From Chinchilla lanigera (lineage: Eukaryota; Chordata; Mammalia; Rodentia; Chinchillidae): a DNA stretch of 64,000 nt. The translations under genes and the position numbers were made by a program. Shown piece after piece: positions 48,621 through 60,819 of the stretch (its first letter is position 1; the number at the start of each line of letters is the position of its first letter). The notes beneath the pieces are model-generated. The model saw nothing but the letters and a program-made list of their open reading frames with translations, ran no database searches and was not told the DNA's origin. Location: positions 6,767,797 to 6,831,796 of the forward strand of contig NW_004955472.1 in assembly GCF_000276665.1 (NCBI RefSeq), written 5' to 3'.

Positions 48621-49589
48621 TAAACTATCACTGGATAGCATGGTTATCAAGAGAGATACCTGATGTTCTGGATTTAGCCATTACGGTGGTTAAGAATTCT
48701 GCAGCCTGAGAGCTCCTTCCACTTACCCTTGCTAGCAATGGAGGAAAATGTGGCGTATTTAAAGTTAGGGGCTGTATCACATGTTCCTTCTGGGGGTGCT
48801 GAACATGTGGAACAGTGTGATGCTGCTTCCTCAGGACTGGCTCGGGAAGTACACTGGGCCTTCAGAGCCCTTGCCTAAGATGTTGGCAAAGGCAGACTGG
48901 GGGGAGCAGGTTAACTACTCTCGGCCTACTCATGGGTCTGCGTGCTGGATGCATATAGGGCTGTTTTTTATGATCACTCCTTGAATAGGAGTAAACACTA
49001 ACTGAATGATGCTTTAAAAATTATTTTTAAAGCCAAATAAGACAGCTTAGTTGGGACGATTCTGGTCCCAGCAAAGTCTGCCTCCTTTAAAAATACTATT
49101 AAACATCAAACCAAACTATAAAAAAAATTTAAGAAAGCAAATATACCGAGAGTGCTGGGGGCATAGCCACTTCCTTCCCTACGCTTGCTTTCTAGAATAC
49201 ACCAATTTCCTTCTAATTAATATTTAATCAGATTGTACTGTAAGTCCAAGAAGGTCTAGGAAGATACTCACAACACAGTAAAATGACAGCATAATCCTTA
49301 TTAGTTAATTTAAAAAGGATCCTAGTCTCAATGTGACACACAATGGACAATTACTCTATTATATGAATTTCCCAAAGCATGTCGTCTTCACTGTTCTTCA
49401 TTCCTCTTTCACTTTGACTCTTATCTCAGTTTAATTCCAGATTTTTCAAGTACTATAGTTAATACCTCAAGGAAAAAGTGATCACTATTGATCAATGAAT
49501 CTGATGGTCTTCCCAAGGTTCTGAATTCATTAGAGTTGGCGTGTATGCCATAAACATTGCCTCAATATTCAGAGCTGAGAGAGAAAGAA

Positions 49590-49720
49590 ACATTTGGAGA
49601 TGATTAGCTACTTGCTCTGTGCTAGGCACTGTTCTTGACATTTCACATGAGGTGTTCTATTTCACTTTCACAGTGATCAAACCTAACTTGGCACAATAAG
49701 GTATTATAGCAATGTCATTC
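49590..49720 (-). mobile_element. MIR or L2-end fragment, antisense
   Basis: GCTCTGTGCTAGGCACTGTT, ATTTCACATGAGGTGTTCTA and AATAAGGTATTATAGC fit the antisense MIR/L2-type end. Family assignment is uncertain because the two share this end. Confidence 0.6.
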
Positions 49721-51409
49721 TTGGTTTTCCTTTTGTGATGCACAAGAAATTTTGGAAGGGGGCAGCGTCTATGGCAATGGGATAAGGCGATCTCTCATAT
49801 TCGACCTCCTATGAGAAAGAAGTAGTGTTCCTTTACTTATATATCCGAGTGCTCACAGAGAGAGTATTTTCACACAAAAATCACTAGCATCTAGAGATAG
49901 GTTCCCAAGTCGCTCAGTAGCAGACTTGGGGGAAGATTGATAGCTTCTAGAAGAAACTAAGTGGGGCCTACAGAGTCCAGCAGGAACTGAGCCCAAAGCC
50001 AGGGATTACAGAAACCGGCAGAGCACTCCTGGGGCAGACACTGAGATGGCCTGCCTACAGAGATGTCTTGTGTCCACCAAAAGTAGGTCCTGTTTGGGGA
50101 TTTTGTTTTTATACATGACATTAGGCAGTACGTGTGAGTCAGTTAATACTACTCTTGGAGGTAGGATTGAAAGCTGGCCTGTTTTTTTCAGTGTAGTGGG
50201 GAAGCAGGCAAGCAAGGAAGGAGTTATAATGCCAAAGACTGTGCTAAGGCAGATGTAAGCACCAGCGCCCAGGGAGCATGAAAGTACACCTGCGGAGGGA
50301 GCAATAAATGTCAGTATGAATCAGAGATGACGCTGGGGAGATAACAGGAACCCACAAATATGGGCCTTATCAGACAGCACATATTGTATCTAGAATTTCA
50401 GTGCTGAGTTTTCTAAGAAAGGGTAAATTATAAGACAGAAAAATCCAGAATGACAGACATCCAGCAAATGAAGGAACAGGGAGCGGGTGGGAGAGAAAGA
50501 GAAAGACAGAGAAAGAAAATTACCTTATTTGACTGGGGTATTTCTCATTAGGAAGTGGAGAATAAAATTTAGCTTCATAAATCAAATAATACAACTCAGG
50601 CTTGAGTAACTTAAAAACAATGCCTTTGAAAGCCCAGTTTAAAATTTTTAAAGGCTCAATTATTGGCCCACTTACCTACTGCCATATTCATATCCATACC
50701 CAAATGTTATGCCCATGACTTACTGCCGGCGGCCACACTCACAGGTTTGTAAGAGTGAAAAATTTCTATTAAGATCTGTCACATTTCCATACTGAGATTT
50801 CTTGGAGATTTCACCCTTAGTCAGACATTTTATAATCATACTGAAAGTTTTGCACTGTTTGACTTCAGGCTGAATGCCATACCTATGCTGACATGACTTA
50901 CGGTTTCATTACCAATTTGAGATACGTTCTTTTAGAATCAACAAGTGAATGTGAAAACTCTAAAGTTTCTTCTGTCTTAAAAAGGTTTCAGAAGATAATT
51001 TTCTGTTTTATTAATCTTTAATGCTTTTCAAAAACCAAGGTGGTATAGAAACACCCCAACCTGCTCCTGGAAGGAGGGTGTACCTCAGCAAAATAAAATT
51101 ATTAAAACAGAGGTAGAGGGTGTGACAGCACGTACCAAACACAAATATCAGATCTAATTTAAAAGGTGCTTGTGATAAGCATTCCTATATATAATCAGAA
51201 AGCAATACTTCAACTGATACTGCACTCCTGTCAAATTTTACTTGTACAGAAATAATAAAGCCATTTCCTGAAAGTTTTTCTTCACTACAGATTGATTCTG
51301 TACTGAATAGCTAGATAGACAGATGGAAACATAAAAAGAAAAAGTCTTCCTTAGAAAAGCTTACTGCCACCATTGAGAGTATTTTTTCACACTCAACCAC
51401 ACCATTTCC
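49721..51409. other. Unique sequence
   Basis: About 1.7 kb with nothing recognised except a short GA-rich run near 50490-50517. Confidence 0.4.
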
Positions 51410-51570
51410 ATGTATTCCTTTATTTAGTCTTTACAGTGCCTCTGAAATAAATATAGGGATTGCATTCTCCATTGTACAGAGGAAGAAACTGATTTCAGCT
51501 CCATTAAGCAACTCACCTAAGGGCACCCAGCGAGGAAGCACCAAGGCTGAGATTTAAAACAGCTGTCTCT
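51410..51570 (-). mobile_element. MIR SINE, antisense
   Basis: TTTATTTAGTCTTTACAGTG, CATTGTACAGAGGAAGAAAC, AAGCAACTCACCTAAGGGCA and CACCCAGCGAGGAAGCACCA match antisense MIR. Confidence 0.75.
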
Positions 51571-51756
51571 ATGTACACAGCTCGTTCTCTGTCCTGAATC
51601 CCACAAATCCTCTCTGGAGTTTTGTATTTGATATTTTTTTCTCTTGGATTTCCTTTTTGACAATTTGTCAATGGTGACTAAGTGATGATTTCTTCCAAAT
51701 AATTCTGTGTATTAGCTAGACACAAAGGAAACATGAGTGTGGGAAAAGAACCCTTT

Positions 51757-51990
51757 ACAGCAGTGAATCTTCACAAAGGCGGTTTTGTTGCTCTTCCCCT
51801 TGGGGACATTTGGCAATGTCCAGAGATAATTTTGATGGTCACAACTGTGAACATGCTACTGGGTCTAGCGGGTAGAGGCCAGAGATGCTGCTCACTGTCC
51901 TACAATTCTGTGAGTATCCACACAAAGAATTACCCAGCCCAGGATGTCCTCTGCTTTGTAGTGCTGCTCTCAATCACTGACTCCCCTGGG
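51757..51990 (+). mobile_element. MER20 DNA transposon (hAT-Charlie type)
   Basis: Central part is well preserved: TTGGGGACATTTGGCAATGT, TTTTGATGGTCACAACTGTG, AGCGGGTAGAGGCCAGAGAT and AAGAATTACCCAGCCCAGGA, in MER20 order and at about its 219-bp length. The terminal CAGTGAATCTTCAC and the opposite end are diverged. This non-autonomous element explains the 94-codon frame 51733-52017. Confidence 0.88.
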
Positions 51991-52269
51991 AAGGATGTTC
52001 CGGACTCAAATCAGTGAGAGCATAGCCCATCTTCTGTTCTGGCCTGCGCGCCTCTGCCATGCATATTCTGTTCTATTTGCTGTCATCCAATTACCAATGC
52101 CTTTCCATTAATAATTAATAAACCCAAAGCGTTTCTGTTTTCTTTATAGTCTCATCTCATTCAAGCTGGATGGACTCGTACCTGTTGTCATCTCTCTTGA
52201 TTAACCCTACAGTCTTAGTCAAATGTAAGTCCGCCTTTCATCACAGTTAAGGGTATGCCATTCAGTGAC

Positions 52270-53170
52270 TACTGATCACGAGCTTTGCTGTGTTCTGGAT
52301 TTCAGGAACGCAATAGCAGCACTTAAAGATAGGACCCTGCTCCTGCATGTGTTCTCATGAGGAGGGAAAAACTCAGTAAAGAAATAAGCAAGACATGGTC
52401 ATACTGATGGTCATACTGATGCTTGCTTTGGAAAAAGTCAAAGAGGATATTCTGACAGCAATGCAGGAGCCCTTAGCAGGATACAATATGCCAAGAAGAA
52501 ATGACGAGACTGAAGTAATTACTTAAAAATTTGAAAGCGAAAATCTTAGCCAAAGGGATCAAAAAAAGTCTAGTTTCCAAAGCAGAAATGTGTTTTGGAT
52601 GTTTGAGAGGCAGAAGGAAAGCCATTGTGGTTTGGTTGTGGTGGACGAGTGAGATAATTGGAGCAGAGGCTGGAAACACTATCAGGCCTGACCAGAGGGG
52701 GCTCGTGAGCCACTGTGTAAAACTGGATACTGTTTTCACTGAAAATGCAAAGCCATTAAAGCATGTTAAACAGGGACATGAGGAAATCTGATGCATGCTT
52801 TGAAAGATAACTTTAGCACTGAAGAGTGTCCTGTGGGAAGTATAAATGAAATCAGGGACTCAGATAAAAAGGCTTTTGAAATACTGGGGGATGTTGGGGC
52901 CTTACACCATGATGTAGCAATGGATATGGACAAATAGGTCATGATTACGAGTTATTCTGGAGGCAGAGATAACAGGCTTGATGATCAGCAGGACGTAAAG
53001 CGAAGGCAGAGATCAAAAGTGGTATCTCGATTTTTCACTTCAGCAGCTGAAGAGCAAATGATGCTAATTACCAAGAGGTAGCCTATGAACAGCTAAATGG
53101 ATAGAAGGAAATATATGCTCAATGCTGAAGCTATATTAGGTCTGACATGGCACTTCACCAGAGATGTCAA
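52270..53170 (-). mobile_element. Long L2 LINE fragment, antisense
   Basis: Antisense L2 landmarks run for about 900 bp: CACTTAAAGATAGGACCCTG with TGCTCCTGCATGTGTTCTCA, GCAAAGCCATTAAAGCATGT, AAACAGGGACATGAGGAAAT, ACTGGGGGATGTTGGGGC and ACAGGCTTGATGATCAGCAG. A small 12-bp tandem repeat (ATGGTCATACTG twice, 52395-52418) lies inside. The overlapping frames at 52473-52796 are not coding. Confidence 0.65.
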
Positions 53171-53411
53171 GGGTGCAGGATAAGTGCATCTGGACATCGT
53201 GGAGAAAAATCAGAGAAAAAGATGTAAATGTAAAAAAAGATGTGAGGATGAAAAAGATGTAAAGAGTGATCATCCTGAAAATAACGTTTGAAACCTTACA
53301 ATTAAGTGAGGTCACTTGTGACAATGTATTTATAGGGAAAGAAAAGCTTATAAAGAAACAAGGCAATTTTGCCTCCAAGAGTTGACATCTGTGCTGAGTA
53401 GAAGAGAATTC

Positions 53412-53603
53412 CAGGTAGGTGTGGTGACCAAGCCCGAGTCCCAGGACTCTGAGAGGCTGGCTCAGGGAGCCCGAAAGTGTAAGCCTAGGCTGAACATCTT
53501 AGCGCTTTAATGAAACCCTGACTCAAAGTTTTAAAAACTTTAAAGAGGGCTGAAGGGGTAACTCAGTGTGAAGGCCCAGGGTTCAATCCCCAGGAAAAAA
53601 AAG
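53412..53603 (+). mobile_element. B1-dID-type dimeric SINE
   Basis: GGTAGGTGTGGTGACCAAGC, GAGAGGCTGGCTCAGGGAG, an A-rich linker, then GGGCTGAAGGGGTAACTCAG and CCCAGGGTTCAATCCCCAGG. Flanking AGAATTCCAGG and AGAATTGCAGG look like the target-site duplication. Confidence 0.88.
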
Positions 53604-53641
53604 AATTGCAGGTATCAACAAATACATAAAAGATATTATAT

Positions 53642-53737
53642 TGCTGAAAACAGTGGCCCATTCCTGTAATCTCAGCTACTTTAGAGGCTGAGGCAGGAGC
53701 GTTGCAAGTTTGATAGCAGCCTGGGCAAGGTTGCTTT
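53642..53737 (+). mobile_element. B1 SINE, truncated
   Basis: AACAGTGGCCCATTCCTGTA, ATCTCAGCTACTTTAGAGGC, TGAGGCAGGAGCGTTGC and AGCCTGGGCAAGG cover the 5' two thirds of B1. The 3' part is missing. Confidence 0.85.
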
Positions 53738-55172
53738 TCATCATTACCTCCTTCTAGTTCATATGTTTTTCTAAAACTACAATGTTTTTACCTGCTAAAT
53801 TGTTAAACTTTACTCCATAATTTGACCTTCTATTCAATTCTATGGTAAATACCTATATTAAATTTCATTTTAATAAAAAGATTACATCTTTTAAAAATGA
53901 TTCTTCTATAAAATATAATAGCATTCTTTCCAGTTTCTTATCATCTACAAATTTAACAAATGTGTCTGCACCTAAGTCTTCATAAATCTGTCAGAAGAGA
54001 AGCAGGACCTGGAGTGCCTCTTCACTGTCTTTCCGGGGATCTCCCACTTGCTAGCCATCGTATCTCTCTTTGGGGACCACCTTATGCAACCACCGAAATC
54101 CATGTGTTCATCTTTAATTCTATTTTCCTACAAACTAGTTAGCTGAAAAATGCTCTCACTCTGTAAGATTTTATTGATGGAAGAGTATAAAGATTTTGCC
54201 CTAAAACTGCGTAAGTTCAGTATGATATAAATTGTTGTTATACATATATGGCAGGTCCTAGATCACCATTACTTTTCCCATTGCTCGCAGAGTTTTAAAC
54301 AAATGATTTTAAAATCAGATTCAGAAGTGTCTCTTGGTTTCCAGAGGTGGTTTTGTTTGCTCTGTTTGGTTGTAAATCAGGACACTGTCACTTGCCTTCA
54401 GTGGACTCTCAGTCATGTTTTTCCTTCACTAGTATAGCACCAGCGCTTTTTCAGGCAAAAGCCGTATTTTTTGTTATATTTGTTAATCGTCGTGTTTCAA
54501 AAATATACACTTTTAACCACCACTTAACCATAACATATGCGACAGGTAACAACTCCATCATTCTCTAGAGCATATATTCTCTGGAACTGAGGTCTAATCA
54601 AGTTTATTCTTTTCCTTCAAAGATGGGCCAGGTCCATTTTGATGAAATAAAGTAGCTGGAAATTGAGCATAAGGCATGAGATTGTGGTCAGATTGAGGAT
54701 TCTTCCTTCCTCCCTCCTCTCACCCTTTCTCCCTTCCCGCCCTTCCTTCCTCCCCCCCCCCATTTCTCTCCCTCTCCTTCACTGGTTTTCTTTTCCATTT
54801 TCCCTTCCCTCTTCTGTGATTCCTTTCTTTGCAACCTTCTCAAAGAATGCAGTAAAACCTAAGAAGCTCAGATAACATTGGAGTTGATTTTAGTTTTTGC
54901 ATTTCCTCTTCTAAATTTAGCTAACATTTTAATGAAAATATTCTACTTTGATGATTAAATAGCACATAGTTGTTGTGATTGTCTGTATAGCCTAAGAGTT
55001 TTTGCTGCTTCTCTCTGAGATAAAGTAAGGAAATGACTTTGATTCCTTTAATTAGATAGTAAAATAGATCCCCAGACCATAGAAGAACTTAAATATTTTT
55101 AAGTGAATGAATGAATCTATTTGTAAGTATAGCTAGTAAAATGGGCCAAGTAAACAAAATGTATATGTGAGT

Positions 55173-55204
<32 letters not shown>

Positions 55205-55275
55205 ATTCAGTTCACAAGCTGTCTAACATTTATTCTCTACTATAGGGTAGTATACAAAATGAAATACATATTAGT
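53738..55275. other. Unique sequence with simple repeats
   Basis: No gene recognised. A C/T-rich tract at 54695-54790, which includes a run of 11 C, gives the Ser/Pro-rich 70-codon frame 54663-54875. Confidence 0.45.
55169..55204. repeat. (GT)n microsatellite
   Basis: GTGTGTGAGTGTGTGTGT continuing as pure GT to 55204, with GTATATGTGAGTGTG upstream. Likely polymorphic. Confidence 0.98.
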
Positions 55276-55291
55276 AAGACTCACTAAATAG

Positions 55292-55401
55292 GGGGCTGGG
55301 GATTTAGCTCAGCGGCAAAAGCGCCTGCCTGGCAAGCGCAAGGTCTTGAGTTCAGTTCCCGGTACCGGAGAAAAACCAAAAAAAAAAAAAAAAAAAAAAA
55401 A
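55292..55401 (+). mobile_element. ID-type SINE (young)
   Basis: GGGGCTGGGGATTTAGCTC start, CGGCAAAAGCGCC loop, GGTACCGGAGAAAAACC and a long pure A tail. Target-site duplication of 16 bp with one mismatch: AAGACTCACTAAATAG (55276-55291) and AAGATTCACTAAATAG (55402-55417). Confidence 0.98.
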
Positions 55402-55417
55402 AAGATTCACTAAATAG

Positions 55418-57306
55418 ATTAAAATATATTTTCATGTATAGCATCCTTGGAAATGAGTTAGTCATATTCAATGCACTCTATCTATTATACTTTACTCAAA
55501 TTTTATTTCTTAATGAACATTTTGAAGCTTTTAAGCTGTGGACAAAATACTCATTCATTCTAGCAGCAACTGGGAAGTATATATCGTTTAGTGAAAACAC
55601 ATGGTATTAAAGCATTAGCTGTCAGCATTCTTATGATAGCATACTTCTTTTTCCAGCCGTATATTCACATTGTGAAAAGATTTTTGTCATAGAATCACTT
55701 ATTATAGTTTCATTTGGAGGAGAAACCTCTGAGCTATGCAAACTTTATTATATTATGTCACAAATATTAATGAAAAATACTCATGCTTACTACAGCAACT
55801 ATACAGTCCCATTTCTGATTTCATTATACAATTTTAATTGTCCTTGGAGGAAGAAAAAAAAATTGGAAGAACAGGCCTTTCCGTGTTGGAATTTGAAAAA
55901 TAAATTCTTTGGTTTGTCACTAATTGCACCAAGAGTATAATATAAGGCCCAACTACAAAGCATCAGCAAGATGTTTGACAGGTAACATTTTAATAGCAAT
56001 TATTAAATCTAGAAGACAGTGGAATGTATCTTTAATATATTCCAAAGCTAACCATCAATCTAACATTTTAAACTCAATAAAGTTATGTTTTCAAGAACCA
56101 GAACTAAATAAGTTGAAACCTAGAATATTACAAACACAAAGTTTGCCAATAAGAGGACTTCATTTTTAAAAATATAGTTTAAAGAGAAATAATTGATACC
56201 AGAAAAAAATTCAGAGATGAAGAAAAGAAAGTCAGCAAAGAAAATAGCAGATATATGTTGGTAGATTGAAACCAATTACATCTTTAAAATAAACATAAAA
56301 TGTCTAATTCATAGGACTAAAGCTGAAGCAAAAAGGAAGCTTGAGGTAAAATGTCAAATTGCCATGCAAATTAAACCGGGAGGAGATCTGAGTGAAAGTG
56401 CACTAAGACCTTTTTACTGTTTAATAAGAGGGTAAATATACTGATTAACTTCAAAATTTGGTAATATGGATGACTACACTTCAATGGTATCAGTTAACAG
56501 AATGGAGCTGGTGTATATAAATACTCACATGTCCAAGAGGTCAAAAAATAAGAGAAAAACATCAAATGTTTTCCCAGTTAAAATCCCAATATAATTCCAA
56601 AATGTTTATTTAAAAAAGGATCAGGAAAAGTTAATTCATGAAGAAAATCTGAGATTAGGTGTGGCAGCATATATTAAAAATTTATTTTAAGAAACAATAG
56701 TAATTAAAACTTGCCACACCCATGAAGGAATAGATAAACTGACCTGAGAATAATGTGGCAGACACGGTACTGCAGATCGTGGGAAAACATGAGCCGTCCG
56801 ATGGATATTCTGGAACAAACTGTGACCTGTATGAAAAAAAAAGAACACATGTGACTACTGTAAAATTGCAAACTATTCATCAAAATATTTTTAAAATGAC
56901 ATCAGCTACAAAATATAGAAGATAGTTGCAATGCAACCTATTTACCAAACCAAAACAGAATTTCTTCAAGTCAATGAGAAAAGGTAAGCTACCAAAAAAA
57001 AAAAAAAGCCAAAACAAAAACAAGCTTTTCATAAAATAGAAAACTCAGGAGACTAATAAACACATGAAAAGACAGTTTTACTTTTAGTACAGGAAATGCA
57101 AAATTTTTGATTTGCATTAACTTATTTTAATGATTTGTGTAAACATAAAAACTGTTCATAATAATGGGGTAGCATAAAATGTTTTGATTTATACATTGTG
57201 TAATATTCAAATCAGGGTTAACATACCTATTTCTTCAAATATTTATCTTTTGTTTATGGTAAAAACTTCCAAATTCTTTCTCCTAGCTTTTTGAAATGTA
57301 TGGTTT
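55418..57306. other. Unique AT-rich sequence
   Basis: Nothing recognised in about 1.9 kb. A short A-run near 56994-57007 has no flanking duplication. Confidence 0.4.
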
Positions 57307-57459
57307 ACCAGGCATGGTGGCACACATCTGTAATCCCAGAACTCCAGAGGCTGAAGCAGGAGGATCGCTGTGAGTTCATGGGCAGCCTGGGCTACAAAGT
57401 GAGTTCAAGGCTAGCCCAAACTGCAAAGTGAAATCCTGTCTCAAAAAGACAAAAAAAAG
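57307..57459 (+). mobile_element. B1 SINE with 29-bp internal duplication
   Basis: GGCATGGTGGCACACATCTG, GTAATCCCAGAACTCCAGAG, GAGTTCATGGGCAGCCTGGG followed by its 29-bp-spaced copy GAGTTCAAGGCTAGCCCAAA, TCCTGTCTCAAAAAG and an A-rich tail. Confidence 0.96.
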
Positions 57460-57479
57460 ACAGACGTGTGGTAAATTGT

Positions 57480-57826
57480 TGTTATCTATGGCCACTCTAC
57501 TGTACATTAATAAAACGTCAGAACTTCCTTTTCCCATGGAACTGTACCTTAGAGCCCATCGTCAACCTTCCCCATCACTCCTGAGTTTATTCTCCCAGCT
57601 TCTTGTAATCAGCGTTCTGCTTTTAACTTTGAAGAGACCAACATTGTAGATTCCACAAGTGAGGGAGGTCATGCCGTATTTTTCCATATCGGCTTATTTA
57701 GCTTTACATAATGATTTCCAGTTCTATCCATATTGCTGCAAAAGATAGAATTTCATTCATTTTATCACTAAATAGTGTCCACTGTGTATAGGTACCACAT
57801 TTTTTATCTGCTGATCATTTTGGAGG
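57480..57826 (-). mobile_element. L1 LINE 3' part, antisense
   Basis: The plus strand shows antisense L1 3'-region sequence: ACTGTACCTTAGAGCCCATC, AGATTCCACAAGTGAGGGAG, GTCATGCCGTATTTTTCC, ATATTGCTGCAAAAGATAG and GTGTATAGGTACCACATTTT. Together with the adjoining sense fragment it forms an inverted structure. Confidence 0.8.
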
Positions 57827-57990
57827 AAATCTAAATTAACACCAGTGAGATACTGTCTTATATCTACCATATTAGAAGAAATGTCAAGTAGGATATTAAT
57901 AATTCTTGGTGAGGCTGTAGAGAAAAGAGAACTTTTATAAATTTCTGATACCCAAATAAAACTAGTGCATTGCAATCTGCTCTTAATGTT
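57827..57990 (+). mobile_element. L1 LINE ORF2 3'-region fragment, sense, inverted to its neighbour
   Basis: AACACCAGTGAGATACTGTC, AATTCTTGGTGAGGCTGTAG and AGAGAAAAGAGAACTTTTAT match sense L1 ORF2 just upstream (in the element) of the part found on the left. The two pieces face opposite ways. Confidence 0.75.
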
Positions 57991-58239
57991 TATTAAAGTC
58001 AACAATGTTAAACTTTCTTGCTAAAATTGGCTTTCAGAATGATTGATAAAAGATCAATATACAGTGCACACAGCTATCATTACTTGGTGAATGTGCCCAG
58101 CCTTGGGTAACATACTAATCTATCTAGCTTCAGTTCATCTGCCAGTTAAGATGCCATACTTGAATCAGATGACTTCTAAGAGTTTTTTCCACAGTAAGTA
58201 TGTAGCACTTTACTATAGAACATGAATGCCCCATTCCCT

Positions 58240-58335
58240 AACCACAAGCATATATACTGGAGGGCAGACACCAAGTCTCTCCTAGCAGAGTCTCCAGTGC
58301 CTCATGAAGTACTTGACGGTTGGTAGACACTTCAG
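58240..58335 (+). mobile_element. L2 LINE 3'-end fragment
   Basis: GGAGGGCAGACACCAAGTCT, GTCTCCAGTGCCTCATGAAG and ACTTGACGGTTGGTAGACAC match the L2 end (GGGCAGGGACT, CCCAGCGCCTAG, GGCACATAGTAGG). Confidence 0.6.
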
Positions 58336-58990
58336 CACAAGTCTGTGGAATAAAGAGCTCTGGCACTGTATGCTAATGAATGGTGGACACACTAAAATCT
58401 CAACACACCCTAACCTCATTGCAAAACAATTTGCCCAACTTTTCAAAACAACCTTTATAGAGATTTTGCATATTAAAGTATCAAAAAGACTCATCAATTC
58501 TAAAATGCACAATTTTTACATTTTATTTTCTCTAGAATCAAGGTGGGCCTTGCAGTACGTGTAACCTTTTTGAACTGTTGTTTGCAAGGCAACAGCTGTG
58601 ATGCAGTTGTCATTGCCTGACTGTAAACAAATTAAGCTATTCTTCCTGAAGGCAGAGCATGACTAAATGAGAGAATTCCCTTGATGCTTTAATCAATAAT
58701 TCTCTTAAAGGAAGAAGGTGAATCCTGTTTATCCTTTCTGAAAAGTTTCCATTGACACAGTCTGACATACTAAAGACAACACAACCTCAAACCTTGTAAA
58801 ATGGATACCAGTAGTTTGGAAGAACACCCTAGAGGTTATAGTAAAATAGCCTTTAAACAAACTTCACAGAAGTATTTTTGGTAGTTACAAAGAAAAAAGA
58901 TGGATTGGGAAACCTCACAGATAAGGGAAGCTGGATAGAAAAATGATCCAGATGAGTTGGACTCTATGGAATTTAAGATAATCCTAATTT
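58336..58990. other. Unique sequence
   Basis: Overlapping 76- and 86-codon frames without recognisable product. Nothing else identified. Confidence 0.4.
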
Positions 58991-58995
58991 ATCTC

Positions 58996-59098
58996 TGTCT
59001 TTTTCTTTTTTTCTTTTTCTTTTTCTTATTCTTTTTCTTTTCTTTCTCTTTCTCTATTTTTCTTTCTCTTTTTTTTCTTTCTTCTTTCTTTCTTTCTT
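58996..59098. repeat. Polypyrimidine tract, (CTTT)n-like
   Basis: About 100 bases almost entirely C and T (TCTTTTTCTTTTTTTCTTTT, TTTCTTTCTTCTTTCTTTCT). It produces the Phe/Ser/Leu-rich frame 58957-59265. Confidence 0.97.
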
Positions 59099-59289
59099 CA
59101 TCAATGGTCAAGTCTCTGAACTTATCAATACTTAAAGAGTTAATTCCCACTATTAAATTTTACTTAGGAAAACAGGGAACCAGGAGAGGGCAGCAGAGAA
59201 CTAACCTAAAAAAACCACATCTGGTTTTTGTTTCAACTATATACAAGTCATTCTTCAGTTTATGAAGTTCCTTCATATAGTTAAACTCA

Positions 59290-59440
59290 TAGTATTCCTA
59301 CTGCAGAGCTGGGCAAGCCAGTTCTTCCCAATCTTCAGTGAACAGAAAAGGAAATACTCTGAGAAATTAAGTGACTAGTTCAAAGGGGCCTAGCTCATAA
59401 GTGGAGGGCTGTCCTTCAAAAGAACCAGGGAGCAGAGTTG
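59290..59440 (-). mobile_element. Probable MIR SINE, antisense, diverged
   Basis: ACTCTGAGAAATTAAGTGAC, TAGTTCAAAGGGGCCTAGCT and CATAAGTGGAGGGCTG recall the antisense MIR GAGAGGTTAAGTGAC, AAGGTCACACAGCT and AGTAAGTGGCAGAGC order. Confidence 0.55.
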
Positions 59441-60819
59441 GACTTTGCAATGTTCTTCTCTATCAAATATGGGTAGGCCTCCAAGAGGCCGAGTGGGTGG
59501 TCAGGAATAGTACTGGGAGGTGCTGCGATCTGCTGGATGCACCATCTAGCTGCTGTCTCCTGAGGTCTAGGTCAGCTAAAGCCAGGACCAAAGCATCCTG
59601 TGAAGATACGTGAATCATTAGGCAGATGTGAACTGAGAAGTCAAGCCAAGACCAAAACATCTTTAAGCCGGTCTCTGCCCACGGGAGAGCCGAAGACAGA
59701 CACGGGCAGTGGAAAACTGGTGCAGAGAAGAGACGTCATGGGGTACTCGTGTGTCTGAGAACACTGTGAGTACTGCGTGCGTCTCTGGTCCTGTCTTTTT
59801 TGCTCTATGGTTGGCCCTCGCCAGGATATATTGAAAAACAGAATAACTGCCAGCCCTTTTCAATAATATCTGAGCAAGACTCTGGAGTATTCTATACTCT
59901 GAAGGTACAAGTGAAATGAACAAAAGGTATTTGTTGTCTTCCTCACTTCTTAGCCAAAAAAAGAAAATAAGTTTCTGTTTCATTTACCAACCAGCTATTT
60001 TTTAAAAGCTCAAGATAAGAAGTAAAATAACGTGAAGTCCTGCCAGGAAGGTATATGACTCTTCATGCCAACGAAATTGCTCTCACACTTTTGGCCTGGC
60101 AGATGTAGTGCGGTGAAGTTTTTTGTCAAGATTCATTTGCATACGGAGTAGTCACTTCACCAATTAAGCTACGTGGGAGGGGTTTTGGAAGTTCTGGTTT
60201 TTGTTGAACCTCGGAGATGGAAAATCTTCTGAAACAAACAGTACTTAGTACTCCCCTGGCAGCCACCTCTTAGGAACACCCCTGAAGAGGGTGAGAGGCG
60301 AGTCCGCAGCTGTGTGTTCTGAGAGAATATAGGTCTCAGAATACAGAATAGAGAAGTAGAGTTTCCAGACTCTGCTCACATTGTGTGCATGACATCAGTT
60401 GTACAACTGTATGCCAGTCCTCCTCTCAGAAAACACACAAATAGAAAAATTAGAGCCAGTATTCTTACTTATGTAGAACAAATTGTGCCTTATGCTAGGT
60501 TACTAGAAAAGAGAACATTTATAACTAAGTACTTGTATTTAGGAGAGGATGAAGATAGGATTTTGTTTTATCACAATCTATTCTTGAACAAGTTCAGGGT
60601 ATGTGTGTTTTCTTAAAGCCTATCTGATACATAATAGAACACAATATATTGAGAGCTAAACTGTTCCAACTCATGTAGTCATCTTGTTAAGGGTCTATGA
60701 CTACTTTCATTTTCACTCTGGGATGACAAACACAATTCTTAAATCTATTTAATCTATATTTGTATCTACTTTTATAGTAATTACCAGAATGAAGAGAATT
60801 AAGAACAGAAAATGGTGAT
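59441..60819. other. Unique sequence
   Basis: Frames of up to 106 codons (59663-59983, minus) lack recognisable similarity. No repeat recognised. Confidence 0.4.

Noticed and set aside
51733..52017. 94-codon plus-strand frame
   Set aside because: Nearly all of it is the MER20 element.
52688..52705. CTCF-like site (GACCAGAGGGGGCTCG)
   Set aside because: The spacing of the core does not fit the CTCF consensus well, and it lies inside an L2 fragment.
58957..59265. 102-codon frame with a Phe/Ser-rich hydrophobic run resembling a membrane segment
   Set aside because: The run is the translation of the polypyrimidine tract.
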